The notes beneath the pieces are model-generated. The model made no database searches. It saw only the letters and a list, made by a program, of their open reading frames with translations, and was not told the origin of the DNA. Below, piece by piece: positions 11,823 through 21,357 of a DNA stretch of 64,000 bases. Both the position numbers and the translations under genes were made by a program. Location: assembly GCA_012934845.2 (NCBI GenBank), contig WNNJ02000295.1:51262-115261 (forward strand), written 5' to 3'. The first letter of the stretch is position 1. Each line of letters opens with the position of its first letter. Source of the DNA: Pomphorhynchus laevis. Taxonomy: Eukaryota; Acanthocephala; Palaeacanthocephala; Echinorhynchida; Pomphorhynchidae.

Positions 11823-14800
11823 AATATCTGATCAACACTAACGATCAGGATACTCTTAATAACTTTTAAACGTCAAAGATAAACGAAAGAACTCTTATGT
11901 TGTATGAGCTATTTTTGATGACGGTATGGCTGTCGGCTTGACTTTTAATAAATAGCATTTCTAAAAATTGCTTAATTTTAGCGGCAAAATTATAGTAAAC
12001 TTGAAACTTTCTTATAAGATCATTTCTATATATGTCAGGCGTTTTAGTGATGCTTATTTATGTCATTTTTTTCTTTAAAAGAATTTGGCATTTGTCAAAT
12101 TTAGATTGCATCAAACAGCCATGATAACAATGGTCATGGATTTCAAAAGAATACGGCAATTTTTGAATGCTGCTGTTTGGCACTAACTGTTCAGCCCCAA
12201 ACGATCCGAATACTATTCGTCACTTCTTAGCGTCAAAGATGTACAAAAGCACTCATCTGTATTATGAGGCATCTCGATAACGTGTCAGCTGCCTGCATGA
12301 CTTTTGAAAAAATAGCATTTTCTCTAAGTAGCTTAATACGAACTGCTGAATTCTCGTAAAATGAAAACTTGCTATTAGACCATCTGTAATTAAATCAGTC
12401 AATTCATCTGTTGCGTCATAATGTCATTTGTTAAATTTATTCAAAAGATTGTCATATGAATTATTAAGATTACTTAAAACAAGCATAACAACAGTCTAGC
12501 ATTTCATTGAAACAGGTTAAAATCTTGAAAGCTGTTGTTAGTAAAAAATGTCAACAGTCAACGATCAGCGTACCATTCGTCACGTCTAAATGTCCGTATT
12601 GACTGGAAGCATTAAGCAGTTTTATGTGCCATCTTCATTACATTTTAACTGTCTTGCTGACTTTTAAAAAATAGATTTTCTAAAAATTGCTTAATTTTAG
12701 CGGCAAAATAATAGTAAACTTTAAAGTTGCTTATTAGAATATATTTATTTATATCAGGCGTTTTAATGATGCAGGATTGTGTTTTTTATCATTAAAATGA
12801 ATTTGGCATGTGCATCATTAAGATGGCATTAAACAAGCATGATTACAACATCTACATTATATGGAATCCAAAAATTTATTTTCAAGCATAAACTATACCT
12901 ACATTATATTGGAATCCAAAATTACATAAAAATCCAATGAAACCTAGGTTCATATGTCATGGATTTTAATTGAATACGGAAATATATTGAAAGTTGCTCT
13001 CGCTTAATAACTGGTCAACACTAACGATCAGCATACTATTAATTACTTCTAAACGTCAAAGATAAACGGTAGAACTCTTCTGTTGAATGAGCTACTTTCG
13101 ATGACGTTTTGCCAGTCGGCGTCCATTTTAAAAAATAGCATTTTCTATAAATGGCTTAATTTTAGCGCCAAAATTATAGTAAACTTAAAACTGTCTTATT
13201 AGATCATTTCTATGTTTATCAGTCGTCTTAATGATGCTTAATTTTGTAATTTTTTATCTTTTAAAAGAATATGGCATTTGTATAATCAAGATTGCACCAA
13301 ACATGCATGATAACAATGGCCATAGATTTTAATGGAATACGGCAATTTTTGAAAGCTGCTGTCAGCCAATAATTGGTTTGCCCTTATTGATCAGAATACT
13401 ATTCGTCACTTCTAAGCGTCAAAGTTGAACAAAAGCACTCATCTTTAGTACGATGCATCTCGATGACTTGTTTAACTGCCGGCTTGACTCTTGAAAAAAT
13501 AGCATTTTGCCTAAATAGCTTAATTCGAACTTATGAATTCTCGTAACCTAAAAACTTGCTTATCAGACCATCTCTATTCTTATTAGTCAATTTATTTGTT
13601 GCGATATGGTGGCATTCGTTAAGTTATTCAAAAGATTGTCATATGTATTATAGAGATAACATAAAACAATCAGAATAACAACAGCCTAGCATTTAATTGA
13701 AACAGGTCAAAATGTTAAAAGCTGATGTAGATAAAAACGTCTACAGTCAACGATCAGCATACTTTTTGTAACGTCTAAACGTCAATAATGTCCGAAGACT
13801 AAATCAGTGGTATGATTCATCTCGATGACGATTTGGCTCTCTGCTTGATTTTTTAAAATAGCATTTTCTATAAATTGTTTAATTTTAGCGCAAAATTATA
13901 GTAAACTTAAAAGTTGGTGTTTAGATTATCTCTTTTATATCAGGCGTTTTAATGATGCTTCATTGTGTCCTTTTTTTATTATTTATAAGAATTTAGCATA
14001 AGTATCAGTAGGATTTCATCAAACATGCATGATAACCATGGTCATTGATTTTAAGAGAATACGCCAATATGTTGAAAGCTGATGTTAGTTTAAAACTTGT
14101 CAAGACATTACGATTGGCATATTATTGGTCACTTCTAAACGTCAACGATAACCAGAAGAACTCATCGGTAGAATGAGCTATCTTGATTACGTTTCAGCTG
14201 TCTGCTTGACTTTTGAATAATCGCATTTTTATAAATCGCTTAAATTTAGCAGCAAAATTATAGAAAACTTAAATCTTGATTATAAGACCATCTCTATTTA
14301 TATCAGCCGTTTTTAAAATGCGACATTGTGTCATTTTTTATCCTTGTATAGAATCTGGCATTTGTTTCAGTAAGATTGCATAAAACATGCATAATAACAA
14401 TAGTCATCGATTTCGATGGAGTACCGCATATGTCGAAAGCTGATGTCGGTTAACTGTTAAACACTAATTGATCAGAATACTATTTTACTTATAAACGTCA
14501 AAGATGAACGAAATCACTCATCTGTAGTATGAGTTATCACGATGAGGTTTCGCCTGCCTGCTTGACTTTTGAAAAATAGCATTTCCTCTCAATAGCTTAA
14601 TACGAACTGCTGAATTATCGTAAACAAAAAACTTGCTTATCTGACATCTCTATTCATATCAGTCAATTCATTTGTTGCGTCATAAGTCATTTGTTAAATT
14701 AATTCAAAATATTGTCATATGTCTCATTGAGATTGCATTAAACAAGCATAATAACAACAGTCTAACATTTCATTGCAAAAGGGCAAACTGTTGCAAGCTG

Positions 14801-17482
14801 CTGTTGCTTTAAAAAAGTCTAAAGTCAACGATCAACATACTATTCGTCACGTCTAAAGTGATTGAAAGCACTAAGCAGTATTATAAGTTATCTTCTTTAC
14901 ATTTTGAATGTCTGCATAACTTTCAAAATATAGCATTTTCTATAAATTGCTTAATTTTAGCCGCAAAATTATAATAAACTTAAAAGTTGCTAAATAGATT
15001 ATATTAATTTATATAAGGCGTATTAGTGATGCAGAATTGTGTTTTTTTATCATTCAAATGAATTTGGCATGTGTATCATTAAGATTGCATCAAACAAGCA
15101 TGATAACAATGGTCATGTTTATAATGGAATACGAAAATATGTTGAAAGCTGCTGTCGCTTTATAACTGGTCAACACTAACGATCAGCATACTCTTAATCA
15201 CTTCTAAATTTCAAAGATAAACGGAATAACTTTTCTGTTGTATGAGCTATTTTCGATGACTTTTTGGCTGTCGGCTTGACGTATTAAAAAGATCGGGCGT
15301 TTTAATGATGCTTATTTATGTTCAAAAGATTGTCATATGTATTATTAAGATTTCAAAAAATTGCTTTATTTTAGCGCCAAAATTATAGTAAACCTGAAAC
15401 TTGCTTATTAGATCATTTTTATATATATCAGGCGTTTTAATGATGCTTATTTATATCATTTTTTCCTTTAAAAGAATTTGACATTCTTAAAATAAAGATT
15501 GCATAAAACATGCATGACCATTGGGTCATGGATTTCAAAGGAATACGGCAATTTTTAAAAGCTGCTGTCGGGCACCAACTGGTCAGCCCCAAACGATCCG
15601 AATACTATTCGTCACTTCAAAGCATCAAAGATGTACAAAAGCACTCATCTGTAGTATTAGGCATCTCGATGACGTGGTAGCTGCCTGCTTGACTTTTGAA
15701 AAAAAATTATGTTCTCTAAATAGCTTAATTCGAACTGCTGAATTTTCGTAAACTAAAGACTTGCTTAGCAGACCATCTGTAATTATATCAGTCAATTCAT
15801 TTGTTGCGTCATAGTGTCATTCGTTAAATTGTTTAAAATATTGTCATATGTATTATTAAGATTACATAAAACAAGCATAATATCAACAGTCTAGCATTCC
15901 ATTGAAACAGTTTAAATTTTAAACAGCAAAATGTTAAAAGCTGCAATATGTAAAAAAGTCAACAGGTAACGATCAGCATACTATTTGTCACGTTTTAAAG
16001 TAAATGATGACCTAGAGCACTGATCAGTAGTATAAGCCATGTTGATTACGTTTTGGCTGTTTGCTTGACTTCTAAAAATTGCATTTTCTACAAATTGCTT
16101 GATTTAAGCGCTAAAATTATAGTAACTTAAAGCTTGCATATTAGATTATCTCTATTTATATCAAACGTTTTAATGATGCGGCATTGTGTTATTTTATTAT
16201 TCTCTAAAGAATTTAGCCTGTGTATGTTCAAGATAGCATCAAACATGCATGATACTAATTGTCATTGATTTCAATGGAATACGGCAATATGTTGCAAGCT
16301 GCTGTTGTTTGATAACTTAAATAAACTAACGATAATCATACTATTAATCACATCTAAACGTTAAAGAAAAACAGAGGCCATTAACAGTAGTATAAGCAAT
16401 CTCGATGACGTTTATACTGGCAGCTTAACTTTTTAAAAATAGCATGTTCTCAAAATTTCCTCATTCGAACTGCTGAATTCTCTTAAACGAATAATCTGCT
16501 TGTCATTCTATCATTATTTATATAAGTCAATTTATTTGTTGCGTTGTAGTGTCATTCAATGAATTATTAAAAAGATAATCGTATGTATCTTTGAGATTGC
16601 ATTAAACAAGCAATATGACAAGAGTCAACATTTCATTGGAATATGGAAAAATTTAAAAAGTTGCAATAGGTAAAAAACGTTTACAGATTATGATCAGCCT
16701 ACTATTTGTAACGTCAAAACGTCAATAATTACCGAAAGCACTAATCAGTAGTAAAATCAATCTTGATGACTCTATGGCTGTCTGCTTGCTTTATAAAAAA
16801 TTCATTCTTAATAAATTGCTCAATTAAAGCGGCAAAATTACTTTGAATTTTAATATAAGACCATGTTTATTTATATCAAGCATTTAATTGATGCGGCATT
16901 GTGTCACATTATGATCCTTTAAAAGAATTTGGCATGCATATGATTAAGATAGAATCAAACATGCATGATATTAATTGTCATAGATTTCATTTCAATACGG
17001 CATTATGTTTAAAGCTGCTGTCGTTTAATAACGGATCACAACTAACGATTAGAATACTATTAGTCACATCTAAACGTTCAAGCTGAACACAAGCACTTAT
17101 CGGTTGTATGAACAATCTCGATGACGTGTCGAGTGCCTGGTTTACTTACAAAAATAGCGTGATCTCTAAATTGCTTATTTCGAACTGAAGAATCCTCGTA
17201 AACTAAAAATCTGCTTGTTAGACTATCTCTATTTGTATCAGTTTTTTTTGCGTTGTAGCGTCATTCGTTTATTTATTTGAAAGATTAACGTATGTATCTT
17301 TGAAATTGCATTAAAAAGGCATAATAACAAGACTCAGTATTTCATTGGAATTAGACAAAATAATCAAATATGTAAAAAAAGTCAACAGATTACGATCAGC
17401 ATTATATTTGTAACGTCTAAATGTCAATGATAACCGGAAGCACTTATCAGTAGTATAAGTCATCTTGATGACGTTTTGGTTG
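11823..17482. repeat. Main satellite, diverged block with one duplicated segment
   Basis: Same two alternating monomer types as 3235-8214. The landmark ATACTATT(C/T)GTCAC recurs roughly every 345-360 bp. About 14827-15912 is nearly identical to 3225-4316, at a constant offset of about 11.6 kb, and far closer than neighbouring monomers are to each other. Towards the right end (from about 15950) the monomers become like the young arrays after 26.6 kb. ORFs at 15521-15751 and 16901-17086 are satellite frames that recur in other monomers. Confidence 0.9.
12850..12957 (+). repeat. PLE-derived filler inside satellite
   Basis: 12890-12957 matches the PLE RT-coding stretch at about 56868-56938 of copy 3 with about two differences. 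12850-12876 is a second, shorter copy of part of the same stretch. Ordinary satellite flanks both sides with a few bases of monomer missing. There are no PLE ends, so this looks like template-switch or break-repair filler rather than an insertion of an element. Confidence 0.8.
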
Positions 17483-17566
17483 TGTAATGATACTTACCTT
17501 TTGACTTGTTTTTCTAGATGTATTAGAATAAAGCCTATTCTTCTCTGCTTGAATTTACTCGGTACA
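17483..17566 (+). repeat. 5' LTR, 84 bp
   Basis: Starts TGTAATGATAC and ends CTCGGTACA. It differs from the 3' LTR at two positions (T/C near 17511 and T/G near 17536). AATAAA at 17527-17532 is a candidate poly(A) signal. Such short LTRs are known in the Mag group. Confidence 0.95.
17519..17532 (+). promoter_or_regulatory. Candidate self-primer segment within the LTR
   Basis: TGTATTAGAATAAA here is the exact reverse complement of 17568-17581 just behind the LTR. If transcription starts at or near 17519, the RNA's 5' end could fold back and prime, as in fission yeast Tf1. The start site is inferred, not seen. The segment also contains the AATAAA signal. Confidence 0.5.
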
Positions 17567-17567
17567 A

Positions 17568-17581
17568 TTTATTCTAATACA
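17568..17581 (+). promoter_or_regulatory. Candidate primer-binding site, self-complementary to the LTR
   Basis: TTTATTCTAATACA starts one base after the LTR end, where a primer-binding site belongs. It does not begin with TGG as a site for a tRNA 3' end would, but pairs perfectly over 14 nt with LTR bases 17519-17532. Confidence 0.55.
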
Positions 17582-17589
17582 CTGTTACC

Positions 17590-18060
17590 ATGGACAAGAT
17601 CTTGAAGCCAAACATCTTGGAATTGCATCCTGATGACACGAATGCCGAGCGCACCTGGAGACGTTGGCTCATACGTTTCAAGACATTCATTTCGTCCTTG
17701 GAGTCACCGTCCGATAGTGACAAATTTCACATTTGTACGAACCTGGTTTCAGCGGAGGTTTACGACCTTTTTCGAGAAACGTAAACTTACGAAGACGCGT
17801 TATCGACGTTATCTACTACGTACGTCAAATCGAAAACGGATTTGTTTCTGCGACATCAATTGCGTAATCAGCGCCAATCGTCCAACCAAACAATCGATCA
17901 ATTCATAAGGCATATCGAATCTCTGGGTCATGAATGTCCATTCGAGGCTGTAACAGCTCAAAATCATCGAGATTTATTTTTACGCGACACGTTTCGTCGC
18001 AGGAATCAACTCACCGATAATTCGGCAACGCCTGATTGAAGCTGCAGGTACACAATAAAG
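17590..18060 (+). pseudogene. Ty3/gypsy gag, broken
   Basis: Opens with ATG at 17590 inside CCATGG and reads a Ty3/gypsy gag: an N terminus MDKILKPNILELHPD, then a capsid-like segment. A TAA at 17782-17784 interrupts it. The same frame then continues with recognisable capsid sequence (RQSSNQTIDQFIRHIESLGH) to about 17990. An extra base near 17992-17994 shifts the frame: the expected continuation FVAGINSPIIRQRL is in the next frame. A further indel near 18052 leads into the pol frame. So gag carries one stop and at least two frameshifts and makes no full product. Confidence 0.8.
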
Positions 18061-19895
18061 CCAAGGTGTACGAGCTTGCACGAACTTTGGAAGACGCGCA
18101 TACTCAAGCAAGCCATTTCACAGAACAATCAAACTTAAATATGGGTTGTGAATCGATGACCATAAATGAACTACATGAAAATATACAAGAAGAACTTCCT
18201 TGTCAAATACAATGTAACTCGGTAGAACGTCGCAAATGCTACTTTTGTGGAGATACAATTCACAAACGAGATCGATGTCCTGCTAAGAATATCACTTGTC
18301 GTACTTGCGGGAAGTTGGGTCATTTCGCACGGGTGTGTAAATCCAAACGACAAATTTCAACAGGTGTCCATTCCGTGCTAGGTAGCACTTCTTTCTTTCA
18401 AGATTCTGCCGCAACGCTTCCAACAATTCAAATTTGTATAAAAGGGGTTTCGTTTAATGCCTTGATTGATACAGGTAGTGCACTCAATTTGATAAGACCT
18501 GATATTTCCACTTTGTGCAAACTGACATCGAACCCCTCAACTATACGTGTGTCTATGGCGAACACCGCATTCTCGACTAAATTACGACAATTCGTGGTAG
18601 CGGATATATCAGCTGATGGCAGACCTTACAAGAATATAAAATTCCATATTTTGTCGTCTTTATGTTCGGATGTTATACTTGGCCGGCCATTCCTTTCAAG
18701 ACACACTTCGTTACTTATGAAATTCAACGGTTCCGAGCCTTGTTTTACAATTGGAGCTGCAGAAGCTTTGACAGTTGAATCTCCTCAGCTATTCAAATTT
18801 CTGGACGAATCCATCCATCCTATCGCAACAAAATCTCGTAGAAGAAATCCGTACGATGAAAAGTTCATTGACAGCCAAATCAAACAACTATTATCCGACG
18901 AAATTATCGAACCAAGTCAATCGCCCTGGCGCGCTCAAGTACTCATTGTCAATCAGAACCAAAAGAGACGGATGGTTGTTGACTATTCGGAAACTGTCAA
19001 TAAATTTACTCAGCTCGACGCCTTCCCACTTCCACGAATTGATGATTTTATCAACAAATTAGCTCCATATTCCTTTTACAGTTGTCTCGATCTTAAATCA
19101 GCTTACCATCAGATTTTGCTGCGCAGTGACGAGCGTCATTATACTGCTTTCGAGGCGAATGGATCCTTATATCACTTCAATCGTCTACCATTCGGTCTCA
19201 CAAACGCCGTTCCTGCTTTTCAACGAGTTATCAATGGGATAATTAATAGAGAGAAGTTGACAGACACCTACGCTTATCTGGATGATGTCGTGATCGGCGG
19301 AAGAAGTAAAGAGCAACATGACAGTAACCTGAAGCGTTTTCTAAACGTAGCCACAAAATACAATATAACCTTGAACAATTCAAAGCGTGTGTTCGCGTCT
19401 TCGTGTATTCGAACACTTGGTTACCAAATTTCTAAAGGAAAAATGTCCCCTGATCCCAATCGAGTGATTTCAGTTACTTCCCTTGAGGAACCCAAGAACG
19501 CAGCATCCTTAAAGCGTATTGTTGGTTTGTTCGCCTACTACAGTTCCTGGATTAAAGATTTCTCAAAGTTGATTCGTCCTCTAATTGATTCTCAGTCTTT
19601 CCCATTATCTCATACTGCACTGAAAGCTTTCCATACTTTGAAGGAACGTATAGCTGAAATCACTGTCAACCCTGAAAACTTGGATGCAACGAAGTATATC
19701 GATGAGACGGTCAATCACTACAAGGAAAACGAACTATCCAGACAGGATGAATCATTTCTCTTAAATACTGATAATACGTGCCAGAGCAACTACCCTACGA
19801 GATACTTCAATCGTTCTGAAAATGGGGAACTACGACCTCAAAGAAATCGAAGAAGTCCTGCGTACTTAAATGATTATGTCGTGGGGAGAATGTAA
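18036..19895 (+). CDS. pol: Ty3/gypsy nucleocapsid-protease-RT polyprotein, RNase H and integrase deleted
   Basis: An open frame of 619 codons. The nominal start is only a TTG where the frame opens after the gag breaks; the true protein would begin in gag. Two zinc knuckles (CYFCGDTIHKRDRC and CRTCGKLGHFARVC, both C-x2-C-x4-H-x4-C; residues about 68-101) bind RNA. The aspartic protease follows with ALIDTGSALNLI (about 142-153). The RT spans about 270-460 with CLDLKSAYHQI, RLPFGLTNA and YLDDVVI as the catalytic motifs. After KAFHTLKERIAE, the very start of RNase H, the frame jumps to a terminal tail ending RSPAYLNDYV, typical of the pol C terminus. RNase H and integrase are therefore gone in frame. 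The frame runs 5 bp into the 3' LTR. Confidence 0.9.
   Translation: MKLQVHNKAKVYELARTLEDAHTQASHFTEQSNLNMGCESMTINELHENIQEELPCQIQCNSVERRKCYFCGDTIHKRDRCPAKNITCRTCGKLGHFARVCKSKRQISTGVHSVLGSTSFFQDSAATLPTIQICIKGVSFNALIDTGSALNLIRPDISTLCKLTSNPSTIRVSMANTAFSTKLRQFVVADISADGRPYKNIKFHILSSLCSDVILGRPFLSRHTSLLMKFNGSEPCFTIGAAEALTVESPQLFKFLDESIHPIATKSRRRNPYDEKFIDSQIKQLLSDEIIEPSQSPWRAQVLIVNQNQKRRMVVDYSETVNKFTQLDAFPLPRIDDFINKLAPYSFYSCLDLKSAYHQILLRSDERHYTAFEANGSLYHFNRLPFGLTNAVPAFQRVINGIINREKLTDTYAYLDDVVIGGRSKEQHDSNLKRFLNVATKYNITLNNSKRVFASSCIRTLGYQISKGKMSPDPNRVISVTSLEEPKNAASLKRIVGLFAYYSSWIKDFSKLIRPLIDSQSFPLSHTALKAFHTLKERIAEITVNPENLDATKYIDETVNHYKENELSRQDESFLLNTDNTCQSNYPTRYFNRSENGELRPQRNRRSPAYLNDYVVGRM
19880..19890 (+). 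promoter_or_regulatory. Polypurine tract
   Basis: CGTGGGGAGAA directly abuts the 3' LTR start at 19891. Its purine run is where plus-strand priming is expected. Confidence 0.75.
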
Positions 19896-19974
19896 TGATA
19901 CTTACCTTTTGACTTGTTCTTCTAGATGTATTAGAATAAAGCCGATTCTTCTCTGCTTGAATTTACTCGGTACA
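19891..19974 (+). repeat. 3' LTR, 84 bp
   Basis: 82 of 84 bases match the 5' LTR. The flank GGTTG follows at once, repeating the sequence before the 5' LTR; satellite then continues in phase. Confidence 0.95.
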
Positions 19975-20876
19975 GGTTGTCTGCTTTACTTTTTAAAAAA
20001 CATTTTATATAAGATGCTTGATTTTAGCGTCAAAATTATAGTAACTTTAAACATGCACATTGGACCATCTTTATTTATATAAAGAGTTTAAATGATGCGA
20101 CATTGTGTCATTTAATTATCATTTTAAAGAATTTGGCATGTTGATGATTAAGATAGCATAAACATGCATGATCTTTATTGTTATATAATTCAATTAAATA
20201 CGGCAATATGTTTCAAGTTGTGTCGTTTGATTACTTATCAAAACAAACGATAATTTTACTATTAATCACATCTAAACTTCAAAGAGGAACACAAGCCATC
20301 ATCAGTAGTATAAGCAATCTCGATGAAGTTTCGACTGCCAGTTAGACTTTGTTTAAATAGCATGTGCTCTTCATAGTTTAATCGAACTGCTGAATTCTCG
20401 TAAACTGGAAATTTGATTGTCAGACTATCTCTATTTATATCAGTTAATTTATTTGTTGCGTCATAATTCATTAAATTATTTGAAAGATTATCGTATGTAT
20501 CATTAAGATTGCATCTAACAAGCATGATAACAAGAGACAGCATTTCATTGGAATAGTGCAAAATGTTAAATATGCAATACGTAAAAACGTCAACAGAAAA
20601 CTATCCGCATACTATTTGCCACGTTTAAACTTCAATGATAACCGAAAGCCCTAATTAGTAGTATGATCCATCTTGATGACGTTTTGGCTGTCCGCTTGAC
20701 TTTTAAAAATTGCATTTCGTACAAATTGCGTGATTTAGCGGCAAAATTATAGTAACTTAAAACTTGAATATAAACTATCTCTATTGATTTTAGGCGTTTC
20801 AATGATGCAGCATTGTGTCGTTTTTTATCTTTTAAAAGAATTTAAAATGTGTATGATTAAGATTACATCAAATATG
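19975..20876. repeat. Main satellite between two insertions
   Basis: The satellite continues in phase with the monomer cut by the LTR element, through about two and a half monomers. It ends at GATTACATCAAATATG (20861-20876), where the USP-encoding retrotransposon inserted. The matching uninterrupted monomer occurs at 30848-30910. ORFs at 19870-20082 and 20262-20561 are satellite frames. Confidence 0.9.
20861..20876. repeat. Target duplication, left (degenerate)
   Basis: GATTACATCAAATATG; the right copy at 26607-26622 reads GATTGCATCAAACATG. Two mismatches in 16 are consistent with an aged duplication. Confidence 0.7.
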
Positions 20877-21357
20877 AAAAAAAAATTTTGGTTTCTAATA
20901 AAAATACATTTGAGATAAAATTACATACAATAACTAACAACAACCATCGACAACCATCCGCTTGACAATTATTGACAACCATCGACGACAACAGCTCACT
21001 ACTTACAACTTACGACTACATACAACTACGGCGAACTACTTACAACTAACGCGAACTACAAAAAATTTTGGTTTCTAATAAACATACAGAATCAATAACC
21101 CAAAAACTGAAGACCTTAAAAAATTTTGTTTTCTAATAAACATACAGAATCAATAACCCAAAAACTGAAAAAGATCGTATTAAATTTGGTGTTGAATTAG
21201 CTACCTATTCAAGTTATATTCAAATTACAATAAATAACATATAATTAATATACACAATCAAGAACATATCAAGAACATAGTTAAAGATCAAGAAAAGATC
21301 AAGAACAGAACAAGAAAGTGCATCCTGCAAAAACCCATCAGACCCATCAGATCGACA
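20877..21357 (+). promoter_or_regulatory. 5' UTR with repeated promoter-like module
   Basis: Three copies of a module reading AAAAAATTTTGGTTTCTAAT followed by AAACATACA start near 20877, 21061 and 21118. The second and third extend into a further shared 25-bp stretch. Between the first two lies a run of short ACAACCATCGAC- and TACAACTA-type repeats. Nearer the ATG are several GATCAAGAA repeats. The same module opens RLE elements A and B (49.2, 49.4 and 52.8 kb). It may be a promoter monomer, by analogy with tandem 5' UTR monomers of some LINEs; function is inferred. Confidence 0.6.

Larger units (their letters stand above)
17483..19974 (+). mobile_element. Ty3/gypsy LTR retrotransposon, short internally deleted copy
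   Basis: The limits are two 84-bp LTRs with TG...CA ends and a 5-bp target duplication GGTTG (17478-17482 and 19975-19979) in main satellite. The order is LTR, gag, protease, RT, C-terminal tail, polypurine tract, LTR. The total of 2.49 kb is about half the usual length because RNase H and integrase are missing. Two zinc knuckles, very short LTRs and the gag N terminus suggest the Mag/CsRn1 side of Ty3/gypsy, but this is a judgement by eye. Gag is broken while the pol frame is open, so the copy is at best mobilised in trans. Confidence 0.93.

Noticed and set aside
17590-18039. Two short overlapping ORFs at 17633 and 17842 as separate genes
   Set aside because: They are shifted or interrupted parts of the broken gag.
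21061-21090. The TTTTGGTTTCTAATAAACATACAG module as a 3' splice acceptor
   Set aside because: CTAAT and a following ACAG look suggestive, but the branch-to-acceptor distance is too short and the final G is absent in elements A and B.
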